A DNA stretch of 64,000 nt from NCBI GenBank assembly GCA_012519495.1, contig JAAYQA010000062.1, positions 18,764 to 82,763 on the forward strand, written 5' to 3'. This document shows positions 56,908 to 64,000 of the stretch, one piece after another (the first letter of the stretch is position 1; every line of letters begins with the position of its first letter). The notes under the pieces are model-generated. The model was given only the letters and a program-made list of their open reading frames with translations. It was not told where the DNA came from and made no database searches. Position numbers and translations under genes: made by a program. The stretch comes from Tissierellia bacterium (GTDB taxonomy: Bacteria; Bacillota; Clostridia; Tissierellales; Peptoniphilaceae).

Positions 56908-56932
56908 CAAAACATCAAATAAGGGGTATAGT
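56904..56932 (+). promoter_or_regulatory. Strong promoter of the cold-shock gene
   Basis: TTGACA (56904-56909), 17 bases, TATAGT (56927-56932). It overlaps the stop codon of the preceding gene. The leader is about 45 bases. Confidence 0.9.
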
Positions 56933-56983
56933 AAGCCAAGTGGTCAATAGACTGCAAGTAAGTTTCAGGAGGAATTGTTACAC

Positions 56984-57187
56984 ATGGCAAGAGGCACAGT
57001 TAAGTGGTTCAACGCGACAAAAGGCTACGGATTTTTATCAACTGAAGAGGGCGAGGACGTTTTCGTACACTACTCTGCTTTAGAAGATACAGGAGAATTC
57101 AGAACCTTAAACGAAGGGCAAGAAGTAGAGTTCGACATTACCGAAGGCGAAAAAGGCCCGCAAGCTTCGAACGTTGTAAAGTTATAA
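56984..57187 (+). CDS. Cold-shock domain protein (CspA family)
   Basis: Single OB-fold RNA chaperone of 67 residues. RNP-1 is KGYGFLS and RNP-2 is VFVHYSAL, with [14 protein letters not shown] at the start. The ATG at 56984 follows CAGGAGG; the frame from 56975 is not needed. The mRNA leader is short, without the long cold-shock thermosensor seen in E. coli cspA. A transcription terminator follows, so the gene is monocistronic under a strong promoter. Confidence 0.95.
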   Translation: MARGTVKWFNATKGYGFLSTEEGEDVFVHYSALEDTGEFRTLNEGQEVEFDITEGEKGPQASNVVKL

Positions 57188-57208
57188 AATACGAAACGTA
57201 AGAAGATG

Positions 57209-57236
57209 AACCCCCGGTGTTAACCGGGGGGTTTTC
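57209..57236 (+). terminator. Rho-independent terminator after the cold-shock gene
   Basis: ACCCCCGG-TGTTAA-CCGGGGGGT followed by TTT. Confidence 0.8.
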
Positions 57237-57254
57237 ATTTTACCGGGAGGATAT

Positions 57255-58130
57255 ATGGATCAGATATTACGTGCAATAGACAAAAACTATTCGTTCCGGC
57301 TCTTTTTTATCCAGAGCGATAATCTGGTGGAAGAAGCCAAACAAATACACGGGCTCAGCCGCAGTGCAACGGTAGCGTTGGGGCGGCTGCTGACAGCCAA
57401 TTTACTGCTGGCAGCCGACTTAAAGAACACGGAAGACCGGCTGACGCTGCAAATGCGGGGAAACGGCCCGAGCGGATTTTTAGTGACTACGGCAGACGGA
57501 AGCGGACATGTAAAAGGCTATGCCGATCAACCGGAGGCCAAGGTGGCCGATAAGAAAAACGGCGAACCGGATGCAGGCGCTTATGTCGGCAAGGAAGGGA
57601 CATTTGTGCTGATCAGAGACTATGGCATGAAAGAACCGTATACGGCGCATTCGCCTTTGGTGACAGGTGAAATTGCCGAGGATATTGCCGCCTATTATTA
57701 TCAAACGGAGAAAATTCCTACGGCGATCTCCCTTGGTGTACAGCTGAACGAGGACGATTCGGTAAAAACGGCCGGCGGATTTTTCCTGCAGGCAATGCCG
57801 GGTGTTTCGGAAGAAGAATTGGGAAAACTGGAAGATTTCATCAAAACGCTACCGGATATTACCGCCTTATTAGAAGTGCATACACCGGAAGAGATCATTC
57901 GCACGGCGTTTGCCGCTTTTGAGATGGATATCCTGGATACCAGTGATGTTTCGTATCGTTGTGATTGTTCGCGTGAGAAGGTGGAAGATGCGCTTACTAG
58001 CCTGCACAAAGATGAAATCGAAACCATGATCAAAGAAGATGGCGGAGCGGAAGTGGTTTGCCATTTCTGCAATAAGAAGTATGCGTTTTCAGAAACGGAT
58101 CTGCGGCAGATAATCGAAAATCGCAATTGA
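57255..58130 (+). CDS. hslO: Hsp33 redox-regulated chaperone
   Basis: Holding chaperone that is activated by oxidation. The 291 residues start MDQILRAIDKNYSFRLF. GRLLTANLLLAADLKN and the C-terminal zinc/redox switch YRCDCSREKVEDAL...VVCHFCNKKY (CxC and CxxC, four cysteines) are intact, so the redox switch should work. The start follows GGGAGG. It overlaps with the tRNA-Gly promoter, whose -35 lies on the stop codon. Confidence 0.95.
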   Translation: MDQILRAIDKNYSFRLFFIQSDNLVEEAKQIHGLSRSATVALGRLLTANLLLAADLKNTEDRLTLQMRGNGPSGFLVTTADGSGHVKGYADQPEAKVADKKNGEPDAGAYVGKEGTFVLIRDYGMKEPYTAHSPLVTGEIAEDIAAYYYQTEKIPTAISLGVQLNEDDSVKTAGGFFLQAMPGVSEEELGKLEDFIKTLPDITALLEVHTPEEIIRTAFAAFEMDILDTSDVSYRCDCSREKVEDALTSLHKDEIETMIKEDGGAEVVCHFCNKKYAFSETDLRQIIENRN

Positions 58131-58155
58131 CAAAATGCAAAGGGTACGGTATAGT
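58127..58155 (+). promoter_or_regulatory. Promoter of tRNA-Gly
   Basis: TTGACA (58127-58132), 17 bases, TATAGT (58150-58155). The -35 contains the hslO stop TGA. Confidence 0.88.
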
Positions 58156-58187
58156 GATTTCACGTGAATTTTACAAACGGACCCTGT

Positions 58188-58262
58188 GCGGGAGTGGCTC
58201 AGTGGTAGAGCATCGCCTTGCCAAGGCGAGGGTCGCGAGTTCGAATCTCGTCTTCCGCTCCA
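58188..58262 (+). tRNA. tRNA-Gly (anticodon GCC)
   Basis: A 75-base cloverleaf. Acceptor GCGGGAG pairs with CTTCCGC (one G-U), D arm GCTC-AGTGGTA-GAGC, anticodon arm TCGCC-TTGCCAA-GGCGA with GCC at 58220-58222, T arm GCGAG-TTCGAAT-CTCGT with the last pair G-U. The discriminator is T and CCA is encoded. The anticodon reads GGC and GGU codons. Confidence 0.95.
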
Positions 58263-58288
58263 AAAGATTCCTTCGGGGATCTTTTTTT
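58263..58288 (+). terminator. Terminator after tRNA-Gly
   Basis: AAAGATTCC-TTCG-GGGATCTTT with one G-T pair, followed by T residues. Separates the tRNA from hisS. Confidence 0.85.
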
Positions 58289-58346
58289 ATGCAGTTGCGT
58301 ACGAATATGATAAGATGAAACAAGCAAAGAATGAGGGAGGCATCCA

Positions 58347-59645
58347 ATGGAAGCGATCACAAAACCAACTATACTTTCCGGCGTTTTGGAACTGAGTCCG
58401 GAAGATCAGAGGCTGTTTGAAAAAATGCTGGAGGTAATCCGCAAGCATTTTACCCGCCATGCCTATTATCCGCTGGATACCACTGTAATGGAAAAGTCGG
58501 AAGTGCTCTTGGCCAAAGGGGGCGGGGAAACGGAAAAACAGATTTACCGCTTTGAAAAGGGCTCCAATGATATTTCCCTGCGTTTTGATCTGACGGTTCC
58601 ATTGGCCCGCTACGTTGCCCAGCATTTTTCGGAACTCGAGTTTCCCTTCAACCGCTATCAGATCGGCAAAGTCTATCGCGGAGAAAGAAAACAAAAAGGG
58701 CGTTACCGGGAATTCTATCAATGCGATGTCGATATTATCGGGCATAATACGCTGCATGTTTTGAATGATGCGCAGATCCCGAAAGTTATGGATGAAATAT
58801 TCCAGGAATTGCGTCTGCCGCACTATGCCTTTTTTATCAATAACCGCGTGATTCTCAATGCGTATCTTGAAAAGATCGGTGTAACGGATCCGGTGGAAAC
58901 GCTGCGGATACTCGATAAGCTAATGAAGATCGGCGAGGAAAAGGTCAAAGAGGAATTGCTTCTGGCTGGGATCACACAGGCAGAAGAGGTGCTTGCCATT
59001 GCGAGAATCACCGGCACCAATACCGAGCGCCTGGATGCGTTGACTTGCTTATGTGATTCGGATCGATACAAACAGGGCGTAAAGGATCTGCAGACGGTTT
59101 ATGAAGGCATGCTGGCCTTGGATATTCCGGAAGACCGCATTGTGATTGACCCCACGATTACCCGCGGTCTGGATTATTACACGGGAACGGTATACGAAAC
59201 CTTTATTACCGATCATGAAGAGATCGGAAGCATTTGCTCCGGTGGTCGCTACGACAATCTCTCTTCCCATTATACGAAGCAAGAGCTGCCGGGCGTGGGT
59301 ATGAGTATCGGCTTGACGCGTTTGTTTACCAAATTGCGGGAAGACGGACTGATGGAGATTGAGACGGATCCTGTGGCCGATGTAGCCATCGTAACCTTCC
59401 CCGGTACAGAGATTCACGCACTGCGTCTGGCGAATCAGTTACGCGAAGCAGGGTGTGCGGTCATGGTACAATTGGAAAAGGGGAAAATCGGCAAGAAAAT
59501 GCAAACCATCGACAAACGGGGCATTCCCCATGTCATACTCCTGGGAGAAGACGAAGTGAAAAACGGAACGGCAACCCTTCGCGATATGCATACAGGGGAA
59601 CAAGTTACAAAAAAACTTGATGAAGTGATTGCTGATTTGGTATAA
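58347..59645 (+). CDS. hisS: Histidyl-tRNA synthetase
   Basis: Class II synthetase for tRNA-His, 432 residues. Motif 2 appears in FYQCDVDIIG (about 130) and the HisRS-specific RGLDYYTGTVYE at about 272, with GGRYDNL following. The C-terminal anticodon domain is present. The start follows GGGAGG by 7 bases. No T-box lies in front, and no convincing promoter was seen between the tRNA terminator and the gene. The stop codon lies in the -10 box of the thrS promoter. Confidence 0.95.
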   Translation: MEAITKPTILSGVLELSPEDQRLFEKMLEVIRKHFTRHAYYPLDTTVMEKSEVLLAKGGGETEKQIYRFEKGSNDISLRFDLTVPLARYVAQHFSELEFPFNRYQIGKVYRGERKQKGRYREFYQCDVDIIGHNTLHVLNDAQIPKVMDEIFQELRLPHYAFFINNRVILNAYLEKIGVTDPVETLRILDKLMKIGEEKVKEELLLAGITQAEEVLAIARITGTNTERLDALTCLCDSDRYKQGVKDLQTVYEGMLALDIPEDRIVIDPTITRGLDYYTGTVYETFITDHEEIGSICSGGRYDNLSSHYTKQELPGVGMSIGLTRLFTKLREDGLMEIETDPVADVAIVTFPGTEIHALRLANQLREAGCAVMVQLEKGKIGKKMQTIDKRGIPHVILLGEDEVKNGTATLRDMHTGEQVTKKLDEVIADLV

Positions 59646-59646
59646 T
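59617..59646 (+). promoter_or_regulatory. Promoter of the thrS T-box transcript
   Basis: TTGATG (59617-59622), 18 bases, TATAAT (59641-59646) with TGG before it. The -10 includes the hisS stop codon. Confidence 0.8.
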
Positions 59647-59652
59647 ACCGGG

Positions 59653-59855
59653 TATATATAGTAAAGCAAATAGATATCGCTATGAAGAGACGAGTACGCG
59701 CATTCTTTTCCGCCCAGGGAGTGTCCACCGACTGCAACGGACACCGGAAAACGCGCCGAAGACCAACTTGGAGCGAATAACACAATGAAGTCACAATGAG
59801 GGTGGAACCACGGAGTCTTTCGTCCCTGCGCAAGCGGGAGAAAGACTCTTTTTTT
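59653..59855 (+). promoter_or_regulatory. T-box leader (probably threonine-specific) upstream of thrS
   Basis: Stem I start GAAGAGACGAGTACGCG, an ACC triplet at 59762-59764 in a GAAGACCAAC context as possible Thr specifier, T-box AGGGTGGAACCACG at 59799-59812, and terminator (59813-59821 with 59840-59848) followed by seven T. It should open when uncharged tRNA-Thr accumulates. Confidence 0.9.
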
Positions 59856-59871
59856 AATCAAAGGAGACAAT

Positions 59872-61815
59872 ATGGAACAAGTAACGGTAAGACTGCCGGA
59901 CGGCAGCGAAAGAGAATACGAAAAAGGCAGCAGCCTGTATACGGTGGCAAGAGACATTTCCGAGGGCCTGGCCCGTTCGGTTGTGGGTGCGGTGGTAAAC
60001 GGAAAGACAAAAGGGCTGCAGGAAGAACTCAAAGAAGATGCAGAGGTCCGTTTTGTGAAAGCAGAGGACAAAGAAGGCAAGGAGATATTCTGGCATACCT
60101 CGGCGCATATTATGGCGCTGGCCGTACAGCGTTTGTTTCCCGATGTAAAGTTTGCGATCGGTCCGGCGATTGAAAACGGATTTTACTACGATTTTGATAC
60201 CGAGCACCGCTTTACACCGGAAGACCTGGCTGCCATCGAGGCGGAAATGCGAAAGATCGTCAAAGAAAAGCTGCCGCTCGAACGTTCGGTTTTATCCCGT
60301 GCAGAAGCACTGGACTTCTTTTCTGCCCGCGATGAAGTGTATAAAGTGGACCTGATTGAAAACCTACCCGAGGAAGAAGAAATCTCCCTGTACAGCATGG
60401 GCGAATTCTCCGATTTGTGCGCCGGTCCGCATCTGCCGGATTCATCGAAGGTCAAAGCGATTCATCTGATGGCGATTGCAGGCGCATACTGGCGCGGCGA
60501 TGAAAAGAATAAAATGCTGCAGCGCATATACGGCATTTCGTTTGAAAAAAAGAAAGAGCTGGATGAATACCTGCAGTTTCTGGAAGAAGCAAAACGACGC
60601 GATCACCGCAAATTGGGACAGGAATTGAAATTGTTCAGCATTAAAGAACAGGGACCGGGTTTTGTGTTTTTTCATCCCAACGGGATGATCATGCGAAATG
60701 CGATCGAAGATTTCTGGCGCAAAGTGCATAAGAAACACGGGTACGGAGAAATTCAGACCCCCATTATTCTGAGTGAGAGTTTGTGGCATCAATCCGGGCA
60801 CTGGGATCACTACAAAGAAAATATGTACTTTACAAAAATCGACGAGATGGATTATGCGGTCAAGCCCATGAACTGTCCCGGCGCAATCCTGGTGTATCAG
60901 TCGGAACAGCACAGCTACAGGGATCTGCCGATCCGCAATGCGGAGTTGGGTCTGGTACACCGCCACGAGCTTTCGGGTACCTTGCACGGATTGTTCCGGG
61001 TTCGCAGCTTTACGCAAGACGATGCGCATATTTTCTGCCTGCCCTCACAGATCAAGGATGAATTGGTAGGCGTCATACGACTGGCCGATGAGATCTATTC
61101 GGCATTCGGTTTTGACTATACGGTGAAACTTTCGACCCGCCCGGAAAATTCCATGGGATCCGACGAACAATGGAATGAAGCGGTCGACGGCCTGAAAGCC
61201 GCCCTGGCCGAAGAAGGACTGGACTATTCGATCGAAGAAGGCGGCGGTGCGTTTTACGGACCCAAGATCGACTTCGACCTGGTCGATGCGATCGGCCGGC
61301 CGTGGCAATGCGGTACGATTCAGCTGGACTTCCAGATGCCCGAACGTTTTGATCTCGAATATGTGGCGCAGGACAATACGAAAAAGCGCCCCGTTATGAT
61401 CCACCGGGCCATCTTAGGTTCGCTGGAACGCTTTATGGGCATACTGATTGAAAACTACGAAGGGAAGTTCCCGGCTTGGATCGCACCGGTACAGGCCATC
61501 GTTCTTCCGATATCGGACAAATATGCCGACTATGCAGAACAACTTGTCGAGCAGATGAATAAAGCCGGCTTGCGGGCCGAGGCGGATTTGCGCGCAGAAA
61601 AGATCGGCTACAAGATCCGCGCCGCCCAGATGCGAAAAATCGAGTATATGCTGGTAGTGGGAGAAAAGGAAGTGGAAGGGCAACTTGTCGCCGTTCGCGA
61701 ACGGGAACAGGGTGATGTGGGACAGATGCCCGTTTCCGACTTTATTGCCATGCTGAAAGAGGAAGCAGACGAGCGCAGGATCGTAAACCGTTTCAATCAG
61801 GAGCAGGCACAGTAA
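59872..61815 (+). CDS. thrS: Threonyl-tRNA synthetase
   Basis: Class II synthetase for tRNA-Thr, 647 residues, full length. Order: TGS domain (1-60), the editing domain with HTSAHIMALAVQRLFP, catalytic core with the zinc cysteine in VKPMNCPGAIL and motif 2 FRVRSFTQDDAHIFC, motif 3 in IHRAILGSLERFMGILIE, and the anticodon-binding domain. AAAGGAG lies upstream. It is controlled by the T-box in front and followed by a terminator. Confidence 0.97.
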   Translation: MEQVTVRLPDGSEREYEKGSSLYTVARDISEGLARSVVGAVVNGKTKGLQEELKEDAEVRFVKAEDKEGKEIFWHTSAHIMALAVQRLFPDVKFAIGPAIENGFYYDFDTEHRFTPEDLAAIEAEMRKIVKEKLPLERSVLSRAEALDFFSARDEVYKVDLIENLPEEEEISLYSMGEFSDLCAGPHLPDSSKVKAIHLMAIAGAYWRGDEKNKMLQRIYGISFEKKKELDEYLQFLEEAKRRDHRKLGQELKLFSIKEQGPGFVFFHPNGMIMRNAIEDFWRKVHKKHGYGEIQTPIILSESLWHQSGHWDHYKENMYFTKIDEMDYAVKPMNCPGAILVYQSEQHSYRDLPIRNAELGLVHRHELSGTLHGLFRVRSFTQDDAHIFCLPSQIKDELVGVIRLADEIYSAFGFDYTVKLSTRPENSMGSDEQWNEAVDGLKAALAEEGLDYSIEEGGGAFYGPKIDFDLVDAIGRPWQCGTIQLDFQMPERFDLEYVAQDNTKKRPVMIHRAILGSLERFMGILIENYEGKFPAWIAPVQAIVLPISDKYADYAEQLVEQMNKAGLRAEADLRAEKIGYKIRAAQMRKIEYMLVVGEKEVEGQLVAVREREQGDVGQMPVSDFIAMLKEEADERRIVNRFNQEQAQ

Positions 61816-61873
61816 TATCCGTTTTTCCTTCGAAGGACTTTATCGACAGGAACTTATCTGCAAAAATGCACAC

Positions 61874-61911
61874 AAGAGGACAGCTGCTGCACATGGGTTT
61901 GTCCTCTTTTT
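61874..61911 (+). terminator. Rho-independent terminator after thrS
   Basis: AAGAGGACA pairs with TGTCCTCTT (stem arms about 61874-61882 and 61900-61908), followed by T residues. Confidence 0.78.
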
Positions 61912-61933
61912 GTGTAAAAAATGCGTCAAGAAC

Positions 61934-61961
61934 TTGTAAATAAACGGCATAGGTGTATAAT
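61934..61961 (+). promoter_or_regulatory. Promoter of the ABC transporter operon
   Basis: TTGTAA (61934-61939), 16 bases, TATAAT (61956-61961). No riboswitch is apparent in the 70-base leader, including no THI element. Confidence 0.65.
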
Positions 61962-62035
61962 GGAGATGAAGTAGCAAAGATAATCCGCTACATGCGAAAT
62001 GGATTTCACAAATCATAACGAGTGAGGCGAAGAAC

Positions 62036-63121
62036 ATGAGAAAAATTGCAGTCGTACTGATCCTCCTGCTGTTGTTTGCAGTGGGTTGCAATCAGACTGA
62101 GAATCAGGAGGATCCGGCCTCCGAATCGGGAACGACAGCGGTGGAGGAAGAGACAACCGAACCGGATTCGGAGGATGCATCTTTAGCGGACACAAAAGAG
62201 GATAGCGAAGAGGCCACAGAGGACACGGATACGACACAGGCACCCGTACGGATTGCCGGGATGAAAGGCGCGACCTCCATGGGCATGGCGATGCTCCTGG
62301 ATCAGGCCGAAAAAGGCGAGGCCGGTCAGGCATATGAAACGGCCGTGTATACCGCAGCCGATGATATTATGCCGCGACTTTTGCAAGGCGAACTGGATAT
62401 CGCCGCTTTGCCGGTAAACGCAGCATCGATTCTTTGGAACAAATCTTCCGGCGGTATACAGGTGATAGCCGTCAACACGCTGGGTGTTCTGGAAGTTTTG
62501 GAAAAAGGGGATCAGATAGCATCTCTGGCAGATTTGGAAGGACAAACCGTGTACATGACAGGACAGGGCACCGTTCCGGAATACAGTCTGCGTGCATTGA
62601 TGGAACAGGCCGGTGTCTCTTTTGACAATGTGCAGATCGAGTGGAAGTCGGAGCCGACAGAGATTACCACGCTTCTTGCAACAGAAGACGAAGCCATCTG
62701 TGTGCTTCCGCAGCCGTTTGCAACGGTCGCTTTGCAAAAGGTTGAAGGCTTGGAAAAGAAATTGGACTTTACGGATTTATGGGATGAAACGATGGATGCC
62801 GGGCAGTTTGTAACGGGCGTCTTTGTCGCCAGAACCGAATTCGTGGAATCACAGGAAGAGGCTGTGCGCGTATTTCTATCCGATTATCAAAAAAGCGTAG
62901 AAGAAGTAAAAGCATCCCCTGCGCCTGCCGCAGAAGTCATCGGAGAGCTGGGTATCGTGGATGCAGCCCTGGCGGAAAAAGCCATTCCCGCTATGCACCT
63001 GGTTTCTTTGCAGGGTGAGGAAATGCAGCAGGCCGTGGAAGGTTTCTTAGGCGCATTACACGAAACAAATCCGGAGAGTGTCGGAGGGAATCTGCCGGAT
63101 GAAACATTTTATTTCAAATAG
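62036..63121 (+). CDS. ABC transporter substrate-binding lipoprotein (THI5/SsuA-like)
   Basis: Lipoprotein of 361 residues. The signal peptide ends in a lipobox (FAVGC, Cys about 21), then an acidic Glu/Ser/Thr linker of roughly 45 residues, then a periplasmic-binding-fold domain starting RIAGMKGATSMGMAMLL. LLQGELDIAALPVNAASIL and the VYMTGQGTVPEYSLRALM block are typical of the NMT1/THI5-like group, which covers pyrimidine-precursor, sulfonate and nitrate-type binding proteins. Substrate cannot be assigned. The gene overlaps the permease gene by 23 bases. Confidence 0.85.
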   Translation: MRKIAVVLILLLLFAVGCNQTENQEDPASESGTTAVEEETTEPDSEDASLADTKEDSEEATEDTDTTQAPVRIAGMKGATSMGMAMLLDQAEKGEAGQAYETAVYTAADDIMPRLLQGELDIAALPVNAASILWNKSSGGIQVIAVNTLGVLEVLEKGDQIASLADLEGQTVYMTGQGTVPEYSLRALMEQAGVSFDNVQIEWKSEPTEITTLLATEDEAICVLPQPFATVALQKVEGLEKKLDFTDLWDETMDAGQFVTGVFVARTEFVESQEEAVRVFLSDYQKSVEEVKASPAPAAEVIGELGIVDAALAEKAIPAMHLVSLQGEEMQQAVEGFLGALHETNPESVGGNLPDETFYFK

Positions 63122-63854
63122 TCGCTATGTTTGGATGGCCGGGCTTTGGCTGCTGCTTTGGCAGGCAGCAGCGCTGGCCGTCGATCAGGTACTGATTTTA
63201 CCCGGGCCGTTTACGGTTCTGGGGCATAGTACCCGGATTGTGACAAAACCGGAGAACCTGCTGATTATTCTTCAAAGCGGCGCGAAAATTTTAGGCGGCA
63301 TATTATCCGCACTGGGCGCCGGTATCCTTGCAGCCGGACTCGCGGTAAAAAGACCTATGCTGCGGGATTTTCTCGCGCCGATGTTTGCTGCAGTCAAGTC
63401 GGTTCCCGTCGCTTCGTTTGTTATCCTGCTCTTGTTGTGGCAGGGGGCGGAGCGATTATCCGGATGGGTCTCTTTTTTGATCGCCTGGCCGGTTTTTTAT
63501 GAATATCTTCTGCTGGGTTTATCGCAAAGGGATCGGAACACGGAAGCGCTGCTCTGTGTTTTTGGCGTTGCTTCCGTGAAACGCCTGGTTTACTTTACGG
63601 TTCCCGCCGTCTACAAACCCCTGCAATCAGCTTTGTCGCTTGCTGTGGGAATGAGCTGGAAGGCGGGTGTGGCAGCGGAAGTGATCGCCACGCCGATCCG
63701 GTCTGTCGGAAACGAGCTGTATCGTTCGCGTATCCTATTGGAAACAGCCGATGTTTTTGCCTGGACGCTATTGATTATCGGTTTGGGTTACGGGACGGAA
63801 TGGATACTGGGGTGGTTGTTTACGCGACTAATGCCTGAAGGGGTCGAGCTATGA
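63099..63854 (+). CDS. ABC transporter permease (SsuC/ThiX-like)
   Basis: Membrane subunit of the same importer, 251 residues, about six helices. The coupling loop with the EAA-type motif is NTEALLCVFGVASVKRLVYFTVPAV. GMSWKAGVAAEVIATP near the end is typical of the BPD permeases for sulfonates or pyrimidines. The ATG at 63099 lies 10 bases after GGAGGG; a GTG at 63078 would precede this site. It overlaps the ATPase gene by ATGA. Confidence 0.85.
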   Translation: MKHFISNSRYVWMAGLWLLLWQAAALAVDQVLILPGPFTVLGHSTRIVTKPENLLIILQSGAKILGGILSALGAGILAAGLAVKRPMLRDFLAPMFAAVKSVPVASFVILLLLWQGAERLSGWVSFLIAWPVFYEYLLLGLSQRDRNTEALLCVFGVASVKRLVYFTVPAVYKPLQSALSLAVGMSWKAGVAAEVIATPIRSVGNELYRSRILLETADVFAWTLLIIGLGYGTEWILGWLFTRLMPEGVEL

Positions 63855-64000
63855 TCCTGTCTGCGATTACATTCGGATATACGAATCTGCCGATTTTTCA
63901 CCGATGGTCGTATCGTTTTTCCGCAAAGACGACCGTCGTTATGGGGCCGACCGGTTGCGGCAAAACGACATTATTTCGTTTACTGACCGGACTGGAAACA
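63851..64000 (+). CDS. ABC transporter ATP-binding protein (3' end cut off by the window)
   Basis: ATPase of the importer whose first 50 residues are visible: MILSAITFGYTNLPIFHRWS, then Walker A MGPTGCGKTTLFRLLTGLE. The Walker A is complete. Overlap with the permease stop (ATGA) confirms the operon order binding protein, permease, ATPase. Confidence 0.88.
   Translation, partial: MILSAITFGYTNLPIFHRWSYRFSAKTTVVMGPTGCGKTTLFRLLTGLET

Noticed and set aside
61812..62035. Possible THI-box riboswitch before the THI5-like importer
   Set aside because: None of the conserved THI core sequences are visible, and the leader after the promoter is about 70 bases.

Overview
The window looks like ordinary chromosome of a Bacillota (Firmicutes) bacterium of moderate GC, probably an anaerobe of the Clostridia/Tissierellia type. 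The evidence is three T-box leaders (metNIQ, valS, thrS), AGGAGG-type ribosome binding sites with many TTG starts, a MraZ-led division cluster, a G5/3D-domain wall protein of the YabE type, and pyruvate phosphate dikinase. Genus cannot be decided from the sequence alone. No insertion sequence, prophage, integron or CRISPR array was seen. Gene order is compact, with many ATGA overlaps and several promoters whose hexamers are built on the stop codon of the gene before.

Layout: (1) 1-4.9 kb: the end of an AddA-like helicase-nuclease, a membrane zinc peptidase and an FAH-family enzyme. (2) 4.9-7.7 kb: a methionine-type T-box in front of metN-metI-metQ. (3) 7.8-9.6 kb: membrane J-domain protein, small zincin, unknown protein. 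(4) 9.6-12.5 kb: a CsoR operator, csoR and copA, with a CopZ-like domain fused to the end of CopA. (5) 12.7-16.6 kb: DUF975 membrane protein, MATE pump, ZIP transporter, acyl-ACP thioesterase. (6) 16.7-26.9 kb: division and wall cluster mraZ-rsmH-ftsL-ftsI-mraY-murD-ftsW-murG, then ftsZ-nrdR behind their own promoter. (7) 27.0-33.0 kb: PLP racemase with a small partner, then on the minus strand a G5/3D protein and a class A PBP. (8) 33.1-38.6 kb: an operon of hflX, yigZ, CoA-binding protein, yebC, a Lit-like transacylase, deoC, lgt and msrB. (9) 38.6-40.7 kb, minus strand: a two-component system. (10) 40.8-43.0 kb: second MATE pump, DUF1232 protein and a strongly structured non-coding stretch. 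(11) 43.1-47.3 kb: trkA with two trkH genes. (12) 47.4-51.7 kb: trpS, pgsA-like gene, and ppdK on the minus strand. (13) 51.8-61.8 kb: T-box/valS, folC, a 45-residue membrane peptide, methyltransferase, csp, hslO, tRNA-Gly, hisS, T-box/thrS. (14) 62.0-64.0 kb: an ABC importer of the THI5/SsuA type, cut off by the window end.

The genes fall into a few themes. Wall synthesis and division are covered by the mra/mur/fts cluster, PBP1A and the 3D protein. tRNA charging is sensed by T-boxes on two synthetases and on a methionine importer. Copper homeostasis is autoregulated by CsoR. Lipoprotein maturation (Lgt plus a probable Lit) sits in one operon. The least explained items are the structured RNA-like region at 42.6-42.9 kb, the CopA-CopZ fusion that keeps a ribosome binding site and start codon for the CopZ part, four iron-sulfur-type cysteines in an AddA-like protein, and a palindrome-bearing AT-rich leader before ftsZ. 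I found no clearly new multi-gene system.
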